From positions 1 through 33,412 of the forward strand of contig JBBSBE010000032.1 of the NCBI GenBank assembly GCA_038251625.1: a stretch of 33,412 nucleotides of DNA, in the 5' to 3' direction. Each line of letters opens with the position of its first letter. Within the stretch, counting starts at the first letter, position 1. This document shows positions 8,511 to 17,350 of the stretch, piece after piece. Under the pieces are notes generated by a model, which was not told the DNA's origin, searched no databases, and worked only from the letters and a program-made list of their open reading frames with translations. This DNA is from JBBQXK01 sp038251625 (lineage in GTDB: Bacteria; Pseudomonadota; Alphaproteobacteria; Rhodobacterales; Rhodobacteraceae). A program made the position numbers and the translations under genes.

Positions 8511-9631
8511 TGCCGCATCCTTTGTCACCGCGCCTCGATCACTGCCCCGAAGGCCTGCCACGCGCGGCCTATCTCGATCCCGACTGGTACGCGCGCGAGA
8601 TGGCCACGCTTTGGTCCGACGCTTGGGTCTGCGCAGGCCGTCTGGCCGATCTTGCCCCCGGCACGATGCGTGCGGTCGACGTGGGGGCCGCCTCGGCCAT
8701 TCTGTGCCGCACAGGCGATGGCAGGGTGACCGCATGGCACAACACCTGCCGCCACCGTGGGGCTGCCCTTTGCGACGGCGAGCGGGCCATGGGCAAGCTG
8801 ATCACCTGTCCCTATCACGCCTGGTCCTACGCCGCCGGGGATGGTCGCCTCGTCGCCACGGGGCCCGCCCAGCCAACCGCCGATTTCGACCGTGCCGCGC
8901 ACGGCCTGCATCCTGTCCGTTTGCGCCACTGGGCCGGGTTCATGTTCCTGTCCACCGCCGCCGAACCACCACCTTTGCGGGCTGACGTACCGCTTTCCAC
9001 GCTCGACAATTGGCCCATGGATGGGTTGGTAACCGGCCACCGATGGGAAACCGAGATTGGCTGCAACTGGAAGGTCTTCTGGGAAAACTATTCCGAGTGC
9101 CTCCACTGCCCGGGAATTCATCCGGAACTCTGCGACATCGTACCGGTCTATGGCCAAGGCGTCATGGCGGCGAATGAGGTGCCGGATTGGACCCCCGACA
9201 CGCCACAGGCATCCGCCCTGCGGCCCGGTGCCGAAAGCTGGACCTTGGGCGGGTTTCTTTGCGGTGCGGCCTTCGCGGGTCTGTCCGAGGCCGAGCGCGC
9301 AGCGGGCCACACCTTCGTCACCCTCTGGCCCTCGGCCTATGTCGTGGCGCATGTCGATTACGTGCGCTCGGTGCGCCTGCAACCGCTTGGCCCGACCCGC
9401 ACACGCCTGATCGCCGAATGGCATTTCGCGCCTGAAACGCTGGCAGAGCCCGCGTTCGATGCCGCCGATGTGGCGGCCTTCGCGCAGATCGTGATGCGGC
9501 AGGATGGGGCTGCGGCCGAGATCAACCAGCGCGGCATCGCCTCGCCTGCCTTCACCACCGCCCGCCTGATGCCCGAGGAATACGAGATCGCCCGTTTCCA
9601 TGCCTGGGTACGAAAGGAGATGGAAAGATGA
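8507..9631 (+). CDS. Rieske [2Fe-2S] oxygenase alpha subunit, choline-monooxygenase-like
   Basis: A 374-residue ring-hydroxylating-type oxygenase large subunit. The Rieske cluster ligands are C81/H83 (NTCRHRGAALC) and C101/H104 (CPYHAWSY). The mononuclear iron site is in WENYSECLHCPGIHPEL, with H200 and H205 as likely ligands. This iron-site sequence resembles enzymes acting on quaternary amines (choline, glycine betaine, stachydrine) more than aromatic dioxygenases, as far as I can judge by eye. Such enzymes N-demethylate or hydroxylate the methyl group using electrons from a separate reductase, and no reductase gene is present in this block. The ATGATG start overlaps the GcvT-like stop, and the stop overlaps the next Rieske gene. 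Confidence 0.88.
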   Translation: MMPHPLSPRLDHCPEGLPRAAYLDPDWYAREMATLWSDAWVCAGRLADLAPGTMRAVDVGAASAILCRTGDGRVTAWHNTCRHRGAALCDGERAMGKLITCPYHAWSYAAGDGRLVATGPAQPTADFDRAAHGLHPVRLRHWAGFMFLSTAAEPPPLRADVPLSTLDNWPMDGLVTGHRWETEIGCNWKVFWENYSECLHCPGIHPELCDIVPVYGQGVMAANEVPDWTPDTPQASALRPGAESWTLGGFLCGAAFAGLSEAERAAGHTFVTLWPSAYVVAHVDYVRSVRLQPLGPTRTRLIAEWHFAPETLAEPAFDAADVAAFAQIVMRQDGAAAEINQRGIASPAFTTARLMPEEYEIARFHAWVRKEMER

Positions 9632-10845
9632 CCAACTACCCCCTGCACGGCAAACCGATCCCGGATGAGTGGGACCGGCGCGGCCTGCCCGCCTGGACCT
9701 ATCACTCGCAAGCGATGTTCGAGCTTGAACGCGATGCGCTGTTCCTGACCCACTGGCAGGTCGCGGGGCACGAGAACGACATCCCCGCCCCTGGCGACTG
9801 GCTGACGTTCGATCTTCTGGGCGAACGCGCGCTGGTCATGCGGGGGCAGGATGGGGTGGTACGTGCGTTCCACAACCTTTGCCGCCATCGGGGCGCGCGG
9901 GTGGTGGACGGGGAACAGGGCCAGTGCAAGGGCGCCATCGTCTGCCCATTTCACGGCTGGGTCTACAACCTCGACGGCACCTTGCGCGGCGCGGCCCAAC
10001 CATCCAGCTTTGGCGAGATCGAGAAGGCAGATTTCGGGCTGAAGCCGGTCGAGATGCAGACCTTTCACGGCTTTCTTTTCCTGCGCTTTCACCCCGGCCC
10101 ACAGCCCGACGTGGCCACGCTTCTGGCGCCCTACGACGCCGACTTCGCCGCCTATCGCGCACGCGGTCTTGTGCCTGCGCCGCGCCCCGATTGGCATACC
10201 GATCTGCCTGTGAACTGGAAATCCGTGCGCGACGTCGACAACGAGGGGTATCACGTGCCCATGGCGCATCCTGCCTTGCAGGATCTTTACGGGCGCGACT
10301 ACCGCGATCTTTATCTCGACGGGGGCCTCCATGTCTCGGTCGGCTATTTCGGCGATGCGCCGGGGCGGCGCTGGTCGGTGCAGCAATATGTGAAACATGC
10401 GCCACGACAGGACTGGCTGCCCGACTATCTGCAGACCGCCTGGACCTACTACGGCATCTTCCCCAACACCGTCTTTTCCTTCACGCCCGAGGCGATCCAG
10501 TACTATCAGGACATCCCCCTGGGCCCGGGCCTCACGCGCCTCACCGGCCGCCCGTACCGCCAGCCCGACGAAACCCGCGAGGCAAGAGCCGCGCGCTATC
10601 TGGCGCTGCGCATCGACCGCGATACCTCGACCGAGGATCAGCAGCTTTCGGTCTGGTCGAACGAATCCATGCTGTCGCAGGCGTTCGAGGGGTTTCACCT
10701 GTCCGATCTCGAATGGGGTCTCAGGCGCCATCACGACGGGCTGCGCGCCCTGATGCCGGTCATGACGCTGGATGACGCACCGCCCGAGGTCGAGATTGCG
10801 GCACTGAATGCAGAAATGATTGGCCGGACGGCCGTGAAGGCGTAG
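9628..10845 (+). CDS. Second Rieske [2Fe-2S] oxygenase alpha subunit
   Basis: A 405-residue Rieske oxygenase large subunit. The Rieske ligands are C85/H87 (NLCRHRGARV) and C106/H109 (CPFHGWVYN). The mononuclear iron site lies in RDVDNEGYHVPMAHPAL, with H209 and H214. This site differs from that of the preceding gene, so the two are not a recent duplication. They may act on successive intermediates or assemble together. The substrate is unknown. AAGGAG lies just upstream of the ATG, which overlaps the preceding stop. A 65-base gap follows before the ABC transporter genes, the largest gap in the block. Confidence 0.87.
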   Translation: MTNYPLHGKPIPDEWDRRGLPAWTYHSQAMFELERDALFLTHWQVAGHENDIPAPGDWLTFDLLGERALVMRGQDGVVRAFHNLCRHRGARVVDGEQGQCKGAIVCPFHGWVYNLDGTLRGAAQPSSFGEIEKADFGLKPVEMQTFHGFLFLRFHPGPQPDVATLLAPYDADFAAYRARGLVPAPRPDWHTDLPVNWKSVRDVDNEGYHVPMAHPALQDLYGRDYRDLYLDGGLHVSVGYFGDAPGRRWSVQQYVKHAPRQDWLPDYLQTAWTYYGIFPNTVFSFTPEAIQYYQDIPLGPGLTRLTGRPYRQPDETREARAARYLALRIDRDTSTEDQQLSVWSNESMLSQAFEGFHLSDLEWGLRRHHDGLRALMPVMTLDDAPPEVEIAALNAEMIGRTAVKA

Positions 10846-10869
10846 CCTTCAATGCAAAACCACTGCCCA

Positions 10870-10884
10870 CCGGGATCAACCCGG
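10870..10884 (+). other. Small GC hairpin between the Rieske and transporter genes
   Basis: CCGGG-ATCAA-CCCGG forms a 5-bp stem in the only sizeable gap of the block (10846-10910). It lacks a U-tract, so it is not a standard terminator. Such hairpins before binding-protein genes can stabilise the downstream message, which would raise the amount of binding protein. That role is inference. Confidence 0.35.
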
Positions 10885-10910
10885 GGGCATCAACCACGGG
10901 GAGAACCACG

Positions 10911-12011
10911 ATGAAGATGAACCGCCGCGCCGCACTGGCCTCCGTCGGGGGTGCGCTCGCCCTGCCATATGTTCGCCCGTCCTGGGCAGCGGCTGGCACC
11001 GTAAACGTCTACAACTGGGCTGATTACATCGGCGAGACGACGCTCGAGGATTTCGAAAAGGAAACCGGGATCGGCGTGGTCTACGACCTCTACGCCAGTT
11101 CGGAAGAGATGCAGGCCAAGGTTCTGGCGGGTTCGACCGGCTATGACGTGGTACTGATGGCGGGCCTTTCGATGCCGCAGTTCGTGCAGGCCGGGGTTTA
11201 TGAAAAGCTGGACCGCGCCAAGCTCACGAACTGGGGCAATCTTGATCCCTCAACCCTGAAAGTGGTCGAAGGCTTCGACCCCGGCAATGCTTACGGCGTG
11301 CCCTACATGTGGGGATCGGTCGGCTTTGCATTCAACATGAAGATGGTCCGAGAGCGGTTGCCTGACGCCGACCTTGCCGACCTCGCCACGATCTTCAAGC
11401 CAGAGAATGCCGCCAAGCTGGCCGATTGCGGGCTCTCGATCCTCGACAGCCCGACTGACATCGGTTTCACCGTGCTCAGTTGGCTCGGGATCGACCCCAA
11501 TACCGCAGGCCCCGCCGAATATGAAAAGATGGCAGAGGCCTTTGCGCCGATGCGGCAATACATCCAGACGTTCGACAACACCAACTACCTCAACTCGCTG
11601 CCGAACGGCGAGGTGTGCGTGGCCAACAGCTGGTCGGGCGATTACGGGGTCGCCAAGGCGCGGGCGGCGGAGGCGGGGATCGACATTGACCTGCAGTATT
11701 TTGTGCCCAAAACCGGCGCGCCCGCGTGGTTTGATCTTTGGGCGATGCCTGCGGATGCGGGGAACAAGGACAACGGCTATACCTTCATCAACTATCTTCT
11801 GCGCCCCGAGGTGATCGCGGCCTGTACCAATTACACCGGCTATGCCAACGCCAATGCCGCCTCGACGCCCTTCGTCGATCCCGGAATTGCCAACGATCCG
11901 GCCGTCTATCCTGATGCCGAAACGCTGAGCCGCCTCTACACACCCGCGCCGCAAAGCGAGGAACAGGACCGCGAGATCACGCGCATCTGGGCCAAGATCA
12001 AGGCGGGCTGA
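10911..12011 (+). CDS. Periplasmic substrate-binding protein of a polyamine-type ABC importer (PotD/PotF-like)
   Basis: A 366-residue extracytoplasmic binding protein of the spermidine/putrescine class. The N-terminus MKMNRRAALASVGGALALP has paired arginines and a hydrophobic stretch, so export may use Tat or Sec. Cleavage is probably near PSWAAAGT (about residue 27). The mature protein begins with the family hallmark VNVYNWADYIGE, followed by GIGVVYDLYASSEEMQAKV and GYDVVLMAG. The class also serves betaines and related osmolytes, so the true ligand is open. The context points to a methylated amine or sulfonium compound. GGGGAG precedes the ATG at 10911 by about seven bases. The ATP-binding and permease genes follow directly. 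Confidence 0.9.
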   Translation: MKMNRRAALASVGGALALPYVRPSWAAAGTVNVYNWADYIGETTLEDFEKETGIGVVYDLYASSEEMQAKVLAGSTGYDVVLMAGLSMPQFVQAGVYEKLDRAKLTNWGNLDPSTLKVVEGFDPGNAYGVPYMWGSVGFAFNMKMVRERLPDADLADLATIFKPENAAKLADCGLSILDSPTDIGFTVLSWLGIDPNTAGPAEYEKMAEAFAPMRQYIQTFDNTNYLNSLPNGEVCVANSWSGDYGVAKARAAEAGIDIDLQYFVPKTGAPAWFDLWAMPADAGNKDNGYTFINYLLRPEVIAACTNYTGYANANAASTPFVDPGIANDPAVYPDAETLSRLYTPAPQSEEQDREITRIWAKIKAG

Positions 12012-12014
12012 CAC

Positions 12015-13139
12015 TTGGAGCAGGCTCACCCTGCCATGGTGGTGCCGGAAACGGCGCCACCCTTCATCCAGATCAGCGGCGTGTCGAAATACTTCGGCAC
12101 CTTCCGTGCGGTCACAGACGTGACGCTGAGCATCGACAAGGGCGAGGTGTTCGCGCTTCTGGGTGGATCGGGCTGCGGCAAGACCACGCTTTTGCGCATG
12201 CTGGCAGGGTTCGAGGACCCCACGACGGGCACGATCCGCATAGACGGACAGGACATGACGGATGTGCCGCCATGGCGGCGCCCCGTCCACATGATGTTTC
12301 AAAGCTACGCGCTTTTTCCCCATATGACCGTGGCGGGCAATGTGGGCTACGGCCTGAAGCACGACCGGATGACCAAGGCCGGGCGCGAGGATCGCGTGCG
12401 CGCCATGCTCGATCTCGTGCAACTGACCGAATTTGCGACCCGCAAACCGCACCAGATCTCGGGGGGCCAGCGGCAGCGCGTGGCACTGGCGCGCGCACTG
12501 GCGCGGCAACCGAAACTCCTCCTGCTAGACGAACCGCTTGCCGCCTTGGACAAGAAGTTGCGCGAGGCCACGCAGTTCGAACTGATGAGCATTCAGGAAC
12601 GCACTGGCGTGACGTTCATCGTCGTCACCCACGATCAGGAAGAGGCGATGACGCTGGCCGACCGGATGGCGGTGATGGACAAGGGCCGGGTGATGCAGGT
12701 GGGCCGACCGGCCGATATCTACGAACACCCCGCCTCGCGTTTCGTGGCGGGGTTCATCGGCTCGGTCACGCTGTTCGATGCGACAGTGACGGCGGTGAAC
12801 GGGGCCGAAGCCATGCTTGACGTGCCCGCCTTTGGCACGCCCGTTACCACCCTTGCCCTGCCGGGCATGGCGACGGGTGAGCGTGTATCTCTCGCGATAC
12901 GGCCCGAAAAGCTGCACCTTCGGCAGGCCCGTCCCGAAGCCGCGAACGTCATCGAAGGGGCGGTGAAAGACCTCGCCTATTTCGGAAAGGACAGCCTCTA
13001 CCGGATCACCCTGCCCGGCGGCGATCTGATCTCGGTCCATGCGGTCAACGCGGGCCGGGGCGAAGAGCATCGCCCCGACTGGCACGACAAGGTCTGGCTG
13101 ACCTTCGATCCTGCTTCCGCGATCCTTCTGCGGGACTGA
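12015..13139 (+). CDS. ABC importer ATP-binding protein (PotA/PotG-like)
   Basis: A 374-residue ATPase of the polyamine-type importers. It has Walker A GGSGCGKTT, the signature ISGGQRQRVALARALA, Walker B LLLLDEPLAALD, and the switch histidine in FIVVTHDQEEAMTLADR. The C-terminal third is a TOBE-type regulatory domain (VSLAIRPEKLHL), typical of PotA. The frame begins at a TTG at 12015, three bases after the binding-protein stop. An ATG at 12036 is the alternative, giving 367 residues, and neither has a strong ribosome binding site. It energises uptake together with the two permeases that follow. Confidence 0.92.
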   Translation: MEQAHPAMVVPETAPPFIQISGVSKYFGTFRAVTDVTLSIDKGEVFALLGGSGCGKTTLLRMLAGFEDPTTGTIRIDGQDMTDVPPWRRPVHMMFQSYALFPHMTVAGNVGYGLKHDRMTKAGREDRVRAMLDLVQLTEFATRKPHQISGGQRQRVALARALARQPKLLLLDEPLAALDKKLREATQFELMSIQERTGVTFIVVTHDQEEAMTLADRMAVMDKGRVMQVGRPADIYEHPASRFVAGFIGSVTLFDATVTAVNGAEAMLDVPAFGTPVTTLALPGMATGERVSLAIRPEKLHLRQARPEAANVIEGAVKDLAYFGKDSLYRITLPGGDLISVHAVNAGRGEEHRPDWHDKVWLTFDPASAILLRD

Positions 13140-13143
13140 TGGG

Positions 13144-14058
13144 ATGACCGCGCGCCTCGCCCGATGGTTCCAGCGGCGCGGATGGTCGCAGATGATCATC
13201 GGCGTGCCGTACCTCTGGCTTTGCCTCTTTTTCCTTCTGCCCTTCCTGATCGTGGTGGCGATGAGCTTTGCCACGCGCACGCCTACCGCGCCCCCTTTCG
13301 GCTATGGCGGCGAGAATCCGATCCTGAACCTGACCGGTTATGCGCGGGTCTTCACCGACGCGCTTTACCTTCGCGCCCTTTTGACCTCGCTTCTGAACGC
13401 CGCCGTCGCCACGGCGCTTTGCCTGCTGATCGGCTATCCCATGGCACTCGGCCTGACCCGGGTGTCCAAGTCATGGCGCAACATCCTTCTGATGCTGGTC
13501 ATCCTGCCGTTCTGGACGTCGTTTCTGTTGCGCGTCTACGCGTGGATGGGCCTCATGGGCCGCAACAGCTGGTTCAACCGTGGCCTGACGGATCTGTGGA
13601 ATACCCTGACACCCGAGGCATGGGCGGTGAACACGATCCCGATGATGCACACCAATTTCGCCGTCGTGCTTGTGATGGTCTATACCTACCTGCCGTTCAT
13701 GATCCTGCCGCTTTACGCCAACCTCGAACGCCTGGACCCGGCACTTGACGAAGCCGCGATGGACCTTGGCACGCGGCCTTTCGGGGTTTTCCGCGATGTG
13801 ACGCTGCCGCAATCCATCCCCGGCATCATCGCGGGCGGGCTTCTGGTGTTCATACCTGCGGCGGGCGAGCTTGTGATCCCCACGCTGGTCGGCAATTCCT
13901 CCAGCCCGATGATCGGGCGCGTGATCTCGGACGAGTTCACCTCATCGCGCGACTGGCCCACGGCATCATCGATCGCGGTTGTGCTGCTGATCCTGCTGGT
14001 CGGCCCGATGATGCTTTACAGCCGCTATCAGGCCCGCGCTGACGGGAGCGGGCCATGA
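13144..14058 (+). CDS. ABC importer permease, PotB/PotH-like
   Basis: A 304-residue inner-membrane permease. A hydrophobic N-terminal segment (LWLCLFFLLPFLIVVAMSFA) is followed by about five more membrane spans, the expected six in all. The ATPase-contacting EAA loop is visible as DEAAMDLGTRPFGVFRDV. It pairs with the next gene to form the channel of the importer. It starts four bases after the ATPase stop. Its own stop overlaps the start of the second permease (ATGA). Confidence 0.92.
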   Translation: MTARLARWFQRRGWSQMIIGVPYLWLCLFFLLPFLIVVAMSFATRTPTAPPFGYGGENPILNLTGYARVFTDALYLRALLTSLLNAAVATALCLLIGYPMALGLTRVSKSWRNILLMLVILPFWTSFLLRVYAWMGLMGRNSWFNRGLTDLWNTLTPEAWAVNTIPMMHTNFAVVLVMVYTYLPFMILPLYANLERLDPALDEAAMDLGTRPFGVFRDVTLPQSIPGIIAGGLLVFIPAAGELVIPTLVGNSSSPMIGRVISDEFTSSRDWPTASSIAVVLLILLVGPMMLYSRYQARADGSGP

Positions 14059-14894
14059 ACCGCCGCCCCGTTTTCCTTGTGACCATCCTCTGCTTCGGGT
14101 TTGCCTTCTTCTACATCCCGATCCTTTCGATGATCGTCTATTCCTTCAACGCCTCGCGCCTTGCCACCGTCTGGGGCGGATTCTCGACGAAATGGTACAC
14201 CGCGCTTTTCAACAATCGTCAGGTCGGCGATGCGCTGTGGCTGTCGCTGGAAATCGCCCTCATCTCGGCCACGATGTCCACGATCCTTGGCACGATGGCG
14301 GGTATCGCACTTGTGCGGTTCCGGCGTTTCAGGGGGCGAACCCTTTTCACCGGAATGGTCACGGCGCCGCTGGTCATGCCTGACGTGATCACCGGCATTT
14401 CGTCGCTGATGCTGTTCATCCTGCTGGCCGAATGGATCGGCTGGCCCGGCCAGCGCGGATTTACCACCATCACGCTGGCGCACATCACCTTTTCACTGGT
14501 CTACGTCACAACCATCGTGCAATCGCGGCTCAGCCAGGCCGATCTGGCGATCGAGGAGGCGGCGATGGACTTGGGCTCTCGCCCCTTGCAAGTGCTGTGG
14601 GATGTGACGCTGCCGGTCATCTTTCCAGCCATCCTGTCGGGCTGGCTTCTTGCGTTCACCATCTCGCTCGATGACGTGGTGATCACCTCCTTCACCACCG
14701 GCCCCGGCAACACCACCCTGCCGTTGCTGATCTGGTCCAAGGTCAAGCTGGGGGTGACGCCCGATGTCAACGCGCTGGCCACCCTGATCGTGGTGACGGT
14801 GGGCCTCGGCGTGGTGGCGGCAGGCATCATCCTGAACCGCGCCGAGCGACGGCGCGCCACGGAAGAACGGATGGCCTATCGTGCCAACCAGTGA
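14055..14894 (+). CDS. ABC importer permease, PotC/PotI-like
   Basis: A 279-residue inner-membrane permease, the second half of the channel. The N-terminal span (VTILCFGFAFFYIPILSMIV) and the motif FNASRL are typical of PotC. The EAA loop appears as EEAAMDLGSRPLQVLWDV. A segment FTISLDDVVITSFTTGPG near the C-terminus is a family landmark. It overlaps the upstream permease by four bases and the downstream cupin gene by fourteen. Confidence 0.92.
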   Translation: MNRRPVFLVTILCFGFAFFYIPILSMIVYSFNASRLATVWGGFSTKWYTALFNNRQVGDALWLSLEIALISATMSTILGTMAGIALVRFRRFRGRTLFTGMVTAPLVMPDVITGISSLMLFILLAEWIGWPGQRGFTTITLAHITFSLVYVTTIVQSRLSQADLAIEEAAMDLGSRPLQVLWDVTLPVIFPAILSGWLLAFTISLDDVVITSFTTGPGNTTLPLLIWSKVKLGVTPDVNALATLIVVTVGLGVVAAGIILNRAERRRATEERMAYRANQ

Positions 14895-15741
14895 TCCTCT
14901 GGCGCTGATCGCCACCCCCTTGGGCGAGCCCGGATCGGGGCGCATCCGCTATGGCGCGGCGATGGATCTGTTTCACGCGGGCCGCCTGCCCGAAGGCGCG
15001 CTTGAAGTGTACCGCATCTGCTCGCCGCTTGACGGGCAGGACCCCGCGCCACTTCTGACCGAACGCGGGCATGTTGCACCCGCGGGCCCGGCCGTCACGC
15101 CATCAAACGCTCTCATCCGCCTTCTGGCCGAGGCTGATCGCTATCTGGCCGGTCTTTCCGCGCCTGGGGTGGCGGAAGTGCGGATGGGCCTTGCCGCCGC
15201 CGGCCCGCAGATACCCACGCCGCCCGGTGCGGCACCGCCCGTGCTGGCCGCGCATTTGCCCATGGCTTTGCAAGCGCTGAACGATACCCACCCTGCGCTT
15301 TCCGCAGCCATTGAAGCCGGCACCCCGCATCTGCACTGGCTGACTTATTCCGGTTACACCGAGACCGAGATCGGCACGGATTTCGCAAGGGGCCACGCCT
15401 ATGCTTCGCTCGTCGGTGATGGCGGGCCTTTCGCGGCGGGCGATTTCGATTTCGGCCTCTTCATCGTGGCCCCGCATGTGCTCTACCGCGATCACGCCCA
15501 TGCCGCACCCGAGCTTTACGCCCCCCTGACCGGGCCCCACGGCTGGCGCTTCCGGCCCGACGCGCCGCTTGTCCTGAAGCCCGCGCATGATCCCGTCTGG
15601 AACGACCCCGACGCCCCGCATCTGACCAAGGTCGGCCCCCTACCCTTCCTGTGCTTCTATGGCTGGACGCGCGATGCACAATCCCCTGCCCGCCTGATCC
15701 CGGCCACCGACTGGGCAGAGTTGGAGGCGCTGCGGCTGTGA
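14881..15741 (+). CDS. Cupin of the DMSP-lyase (DddQ/DddL/DddW) type
   Basis: A 286-residue protein whose C-terminal third is a cupin resembling dimethylsulfoniopropionate lyases, which split DMSP into acrylate and dimethyl sulfide. Motif 1 is at residues 199-213: HVLYRDHAHAAPELY, giving H205-x-H207-x3-E211 and two tyrosines, Y202 and Y213. Their 11-residue spacing agrees with the catalytic tyrosines I recall in DddQ. Motif 2 is around 236-250, with H247 as the likely fourth metal ligand. The N-terminal ~190 residues (mostly helical by eye) are of the kind preceding the cupin in this family. The start is GTG, overlapping the permease gene. Relatives can use other substrates, so true DMSP lyase activity is unproven. 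The operon also suggests an amine or other sulfonium substrate. Confidence 0.72.
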   Translation: MPTSDPLALIATPLGEPGSGRIRYGAAMDLFHAGRLPEGALEVYRICSPLDGQDPAPLLTERGHVAPAGPAVTPSNALIRLLAEADRYLAGLSAPGVAEVRMGLAAAGPQIPTPPGAAPPVLAAHLPMALQALNDTHPALSAAIEAGTPHLHWLTYSGYTETEIGTDFARGHAYASLVGDGGPFAAGDFDFGLFIVAPHVLYRDHAHAAPELYAPLTGPHGWRFRPDAPLVLKPAHDPVWNDPDAPHLTKVGPLPFLCFYGWTRDAQSPARLIPATDWAELEALRL

Positions 15742-17348
15742 CGGACGTGGCGATCATCAACGCGCGGATCGTGACGATGGACGCGGCCCGGCCAAGCGCA
15801 CAGTCGATCCTGATCCGTGACGGGGTGATCCACGCCCTGGACGCCCCACCCTCACCCGGCGCAGAGGTGATCGATGCGGGCGGGCGTCTGGTCTTGCCCG
15901 GTTTTCAGGATGCGCACATTCACCTCTTGAACGGTGGAACGGACCTTGTGGAATCGGCGCAGCTTCAAGGTTGCATGGACACAGATGACCTGCACACGGC
16001 GCTTGCCGCGCATGCCGCGCGCCGGGGGGGTGATGTGGTCTGGGGGACGGGCTGGCGGTCAGGTCCCTTTGGCGACGAAACCCTGACGCGGGCCGTTCTG
16101 GATGCCGTTATCCCCAACCGGGCTTGCGTGGTCGTGGATGACAGCGGCCATAACGCCTGCCTCAACTCCGCGGCGCTGGCGCGCGTCGGGATCACCGACG
16201 CCACACCCGATCCGCAGAACGGCCATATCCTGCGCGACAGCCAAGGCCATGCGACGGGGATGCTGCATGAAGAAGCCGTGCCATGGGCCACGGACCGACT
16301 GCCACAAAGCGACGATGCCACATGGGCCGATGGGCTGATCGCGGGCCAATCCCTTGCCAACCAGCATGGGATCACGGGGGTGCTGGATCCCTCTGTGCTG
16401 GGCCGGCACGTGCGCACCTACGCCGAGGGGGCGGCGGCTGGCCGGTTGTCGCTGCGCGTCGCGGGAGCCTGCCGCATCAGCGCGGCGGATACGGTCGACA
16501 CGATGCTCGCGCGCCTACTGCCTTTGCGTGCAGCGCATCCCGGCCCCGATCTTCATCTGCATTCCGCCAAGTTCTTCTTCGACGGCGTACTGGAAAACCG
16601 CACCGGCGCGATGATCGAACCCTATGCCGATGCGGCGGGCGGCAACGCGCCCCTGATGTTCCAGCCCGATCGGATCGCCGCGCTGTTCACCGCACTCGAT
16701 GCCCATCGCTTCCAGATCCACGTCCATTGCATCGGCGATGCCGCCGTGCGCGCCGCACTGGATGGCTTCGCTGCCGCGCGTGCAGCCAATGGCGCATGGC
16801 CCGCGCTGCATCAGATCGCGCATTGCCAAATGGTGCATCACGACGACCTGCCCCGCTTTGCAGCCCTTGGCGTGATGGCAAATGTCCAGCCCTTCTGGGC
16901 CTCGACCGATCCGATCATCCCTGATGACACGATGGCCATGATCGGCCCCGCCCGTGCATCCCTGACCTACCCCTTCCGGTCGCTCATCGATGCTGGCGCG
17001 CCCTATTGCGTCAATTCCGACTGGTCGGTAACGACGCTCAATCCCCTCGCCATCATCGGCACCGCCATCACGCGCGAACCGCCACGCGCCCGTGGCCGCG
17101 CCGCGCCCTTCTTACCTGCGGAGCGGATGACGGTGATGGAAGCCGTGCAAGGTTACACCACCCACGCCGCCGCCGCCTCATGGCGTGCGGGCTATTCCGG
17201 GGCGCTAAGGCCCGGCTTCAGCGGCGATCTGATCGTGCTCGACCGCGATATCTTTGCCTGTGACCCGTATGCCGTTGCAGAGACCGAGGTTCTGCTGACC
17301 CTTTTCAAAGGGCGCACTGTCCATCGCGCGGCGCATTTCAAAGGCTGA
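15738..17348 (+). CDS. YtcJ-like metal-dependent amidohydrolase
   Basis: A 536-residue protein of the amidohydrolase superfamily, YtcJ-like branch (Amidohydro_3). The metal-binding start LPGFQDAHIHL is at about residues 51-61. A lysine-bearing strand (HSAKFFFDGVLENRTGAM) lies in the middle of the barrel, then HVHCIGDAAVRAALDGF and HQIAHCQMV supply further histidines. The N-terminal small beta domain (TDVAIINARIVTMDAARP) and C-terminal GFSGDLIVLDRDIF are typical. Members hydrolyse amide or cyclic imide bonds, and the natural substrate is usually unknown. The start is GTG at 15738, overlapping the cupin stop as GTGA. The frame is open upstream but not conserved. It would fit ring opening or amide cleavage in the pathway. 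Confidence 0.87.
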   Translation: MTDVAIINARIVTMDAARPSAQSILIRDGVIHALDAPPSPGAEVIDAGGRLVLPGFQDAHIHLLNGGTDLVESAQLQGCMDTDDLHTALAAHAARRGGDVVWGTGWRSGPFGDETLTRAVLDAVIPNRACVVVDDSGHNACLNSAALARVGITDATPDPQNGHILRDSQGHATGMLHEEAVPWATDRLPQSDDATWADGLIAGQSLANQHGITGVLDPSVLGRHVRTYAEGAAAGRLSLRVAGACRISAADTVDTMLARLLPLRAAHPGPDLHLHSAKFFFDGVLENRTGAMIEPYADAAGGNAPLMFQPDRIAALFTALDAHRFQIHVHCIGDAAVRAALDGFAAARAANGAWPALHQIAHCQMVHHDDLPRFAALGVMANVQPFWASTDPIIPDDTMAMIGPARASLTYPFRSLIDAGAPYCVNSDWSVTTLNPLAIIGTAITREPPRARGRAAPFLPAERMTVMEAVQGYTTHAAAASWRAGYSGALRPGFSGDLIVLDRDIFACDPYAVAETEVLLTLFKGRTVHRAAHFKG

Positions 17349-17350
17349 CC

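Noticed and set aside
10870..10884. Transcription terminator splitting the catabolic block before the transporter genes
   Set aside because: The stem is only five pairs and is followed by GGGCATC with no U-tract, so a real stop is unlikely. It is kept only as a possible message-stabilising hairpin.
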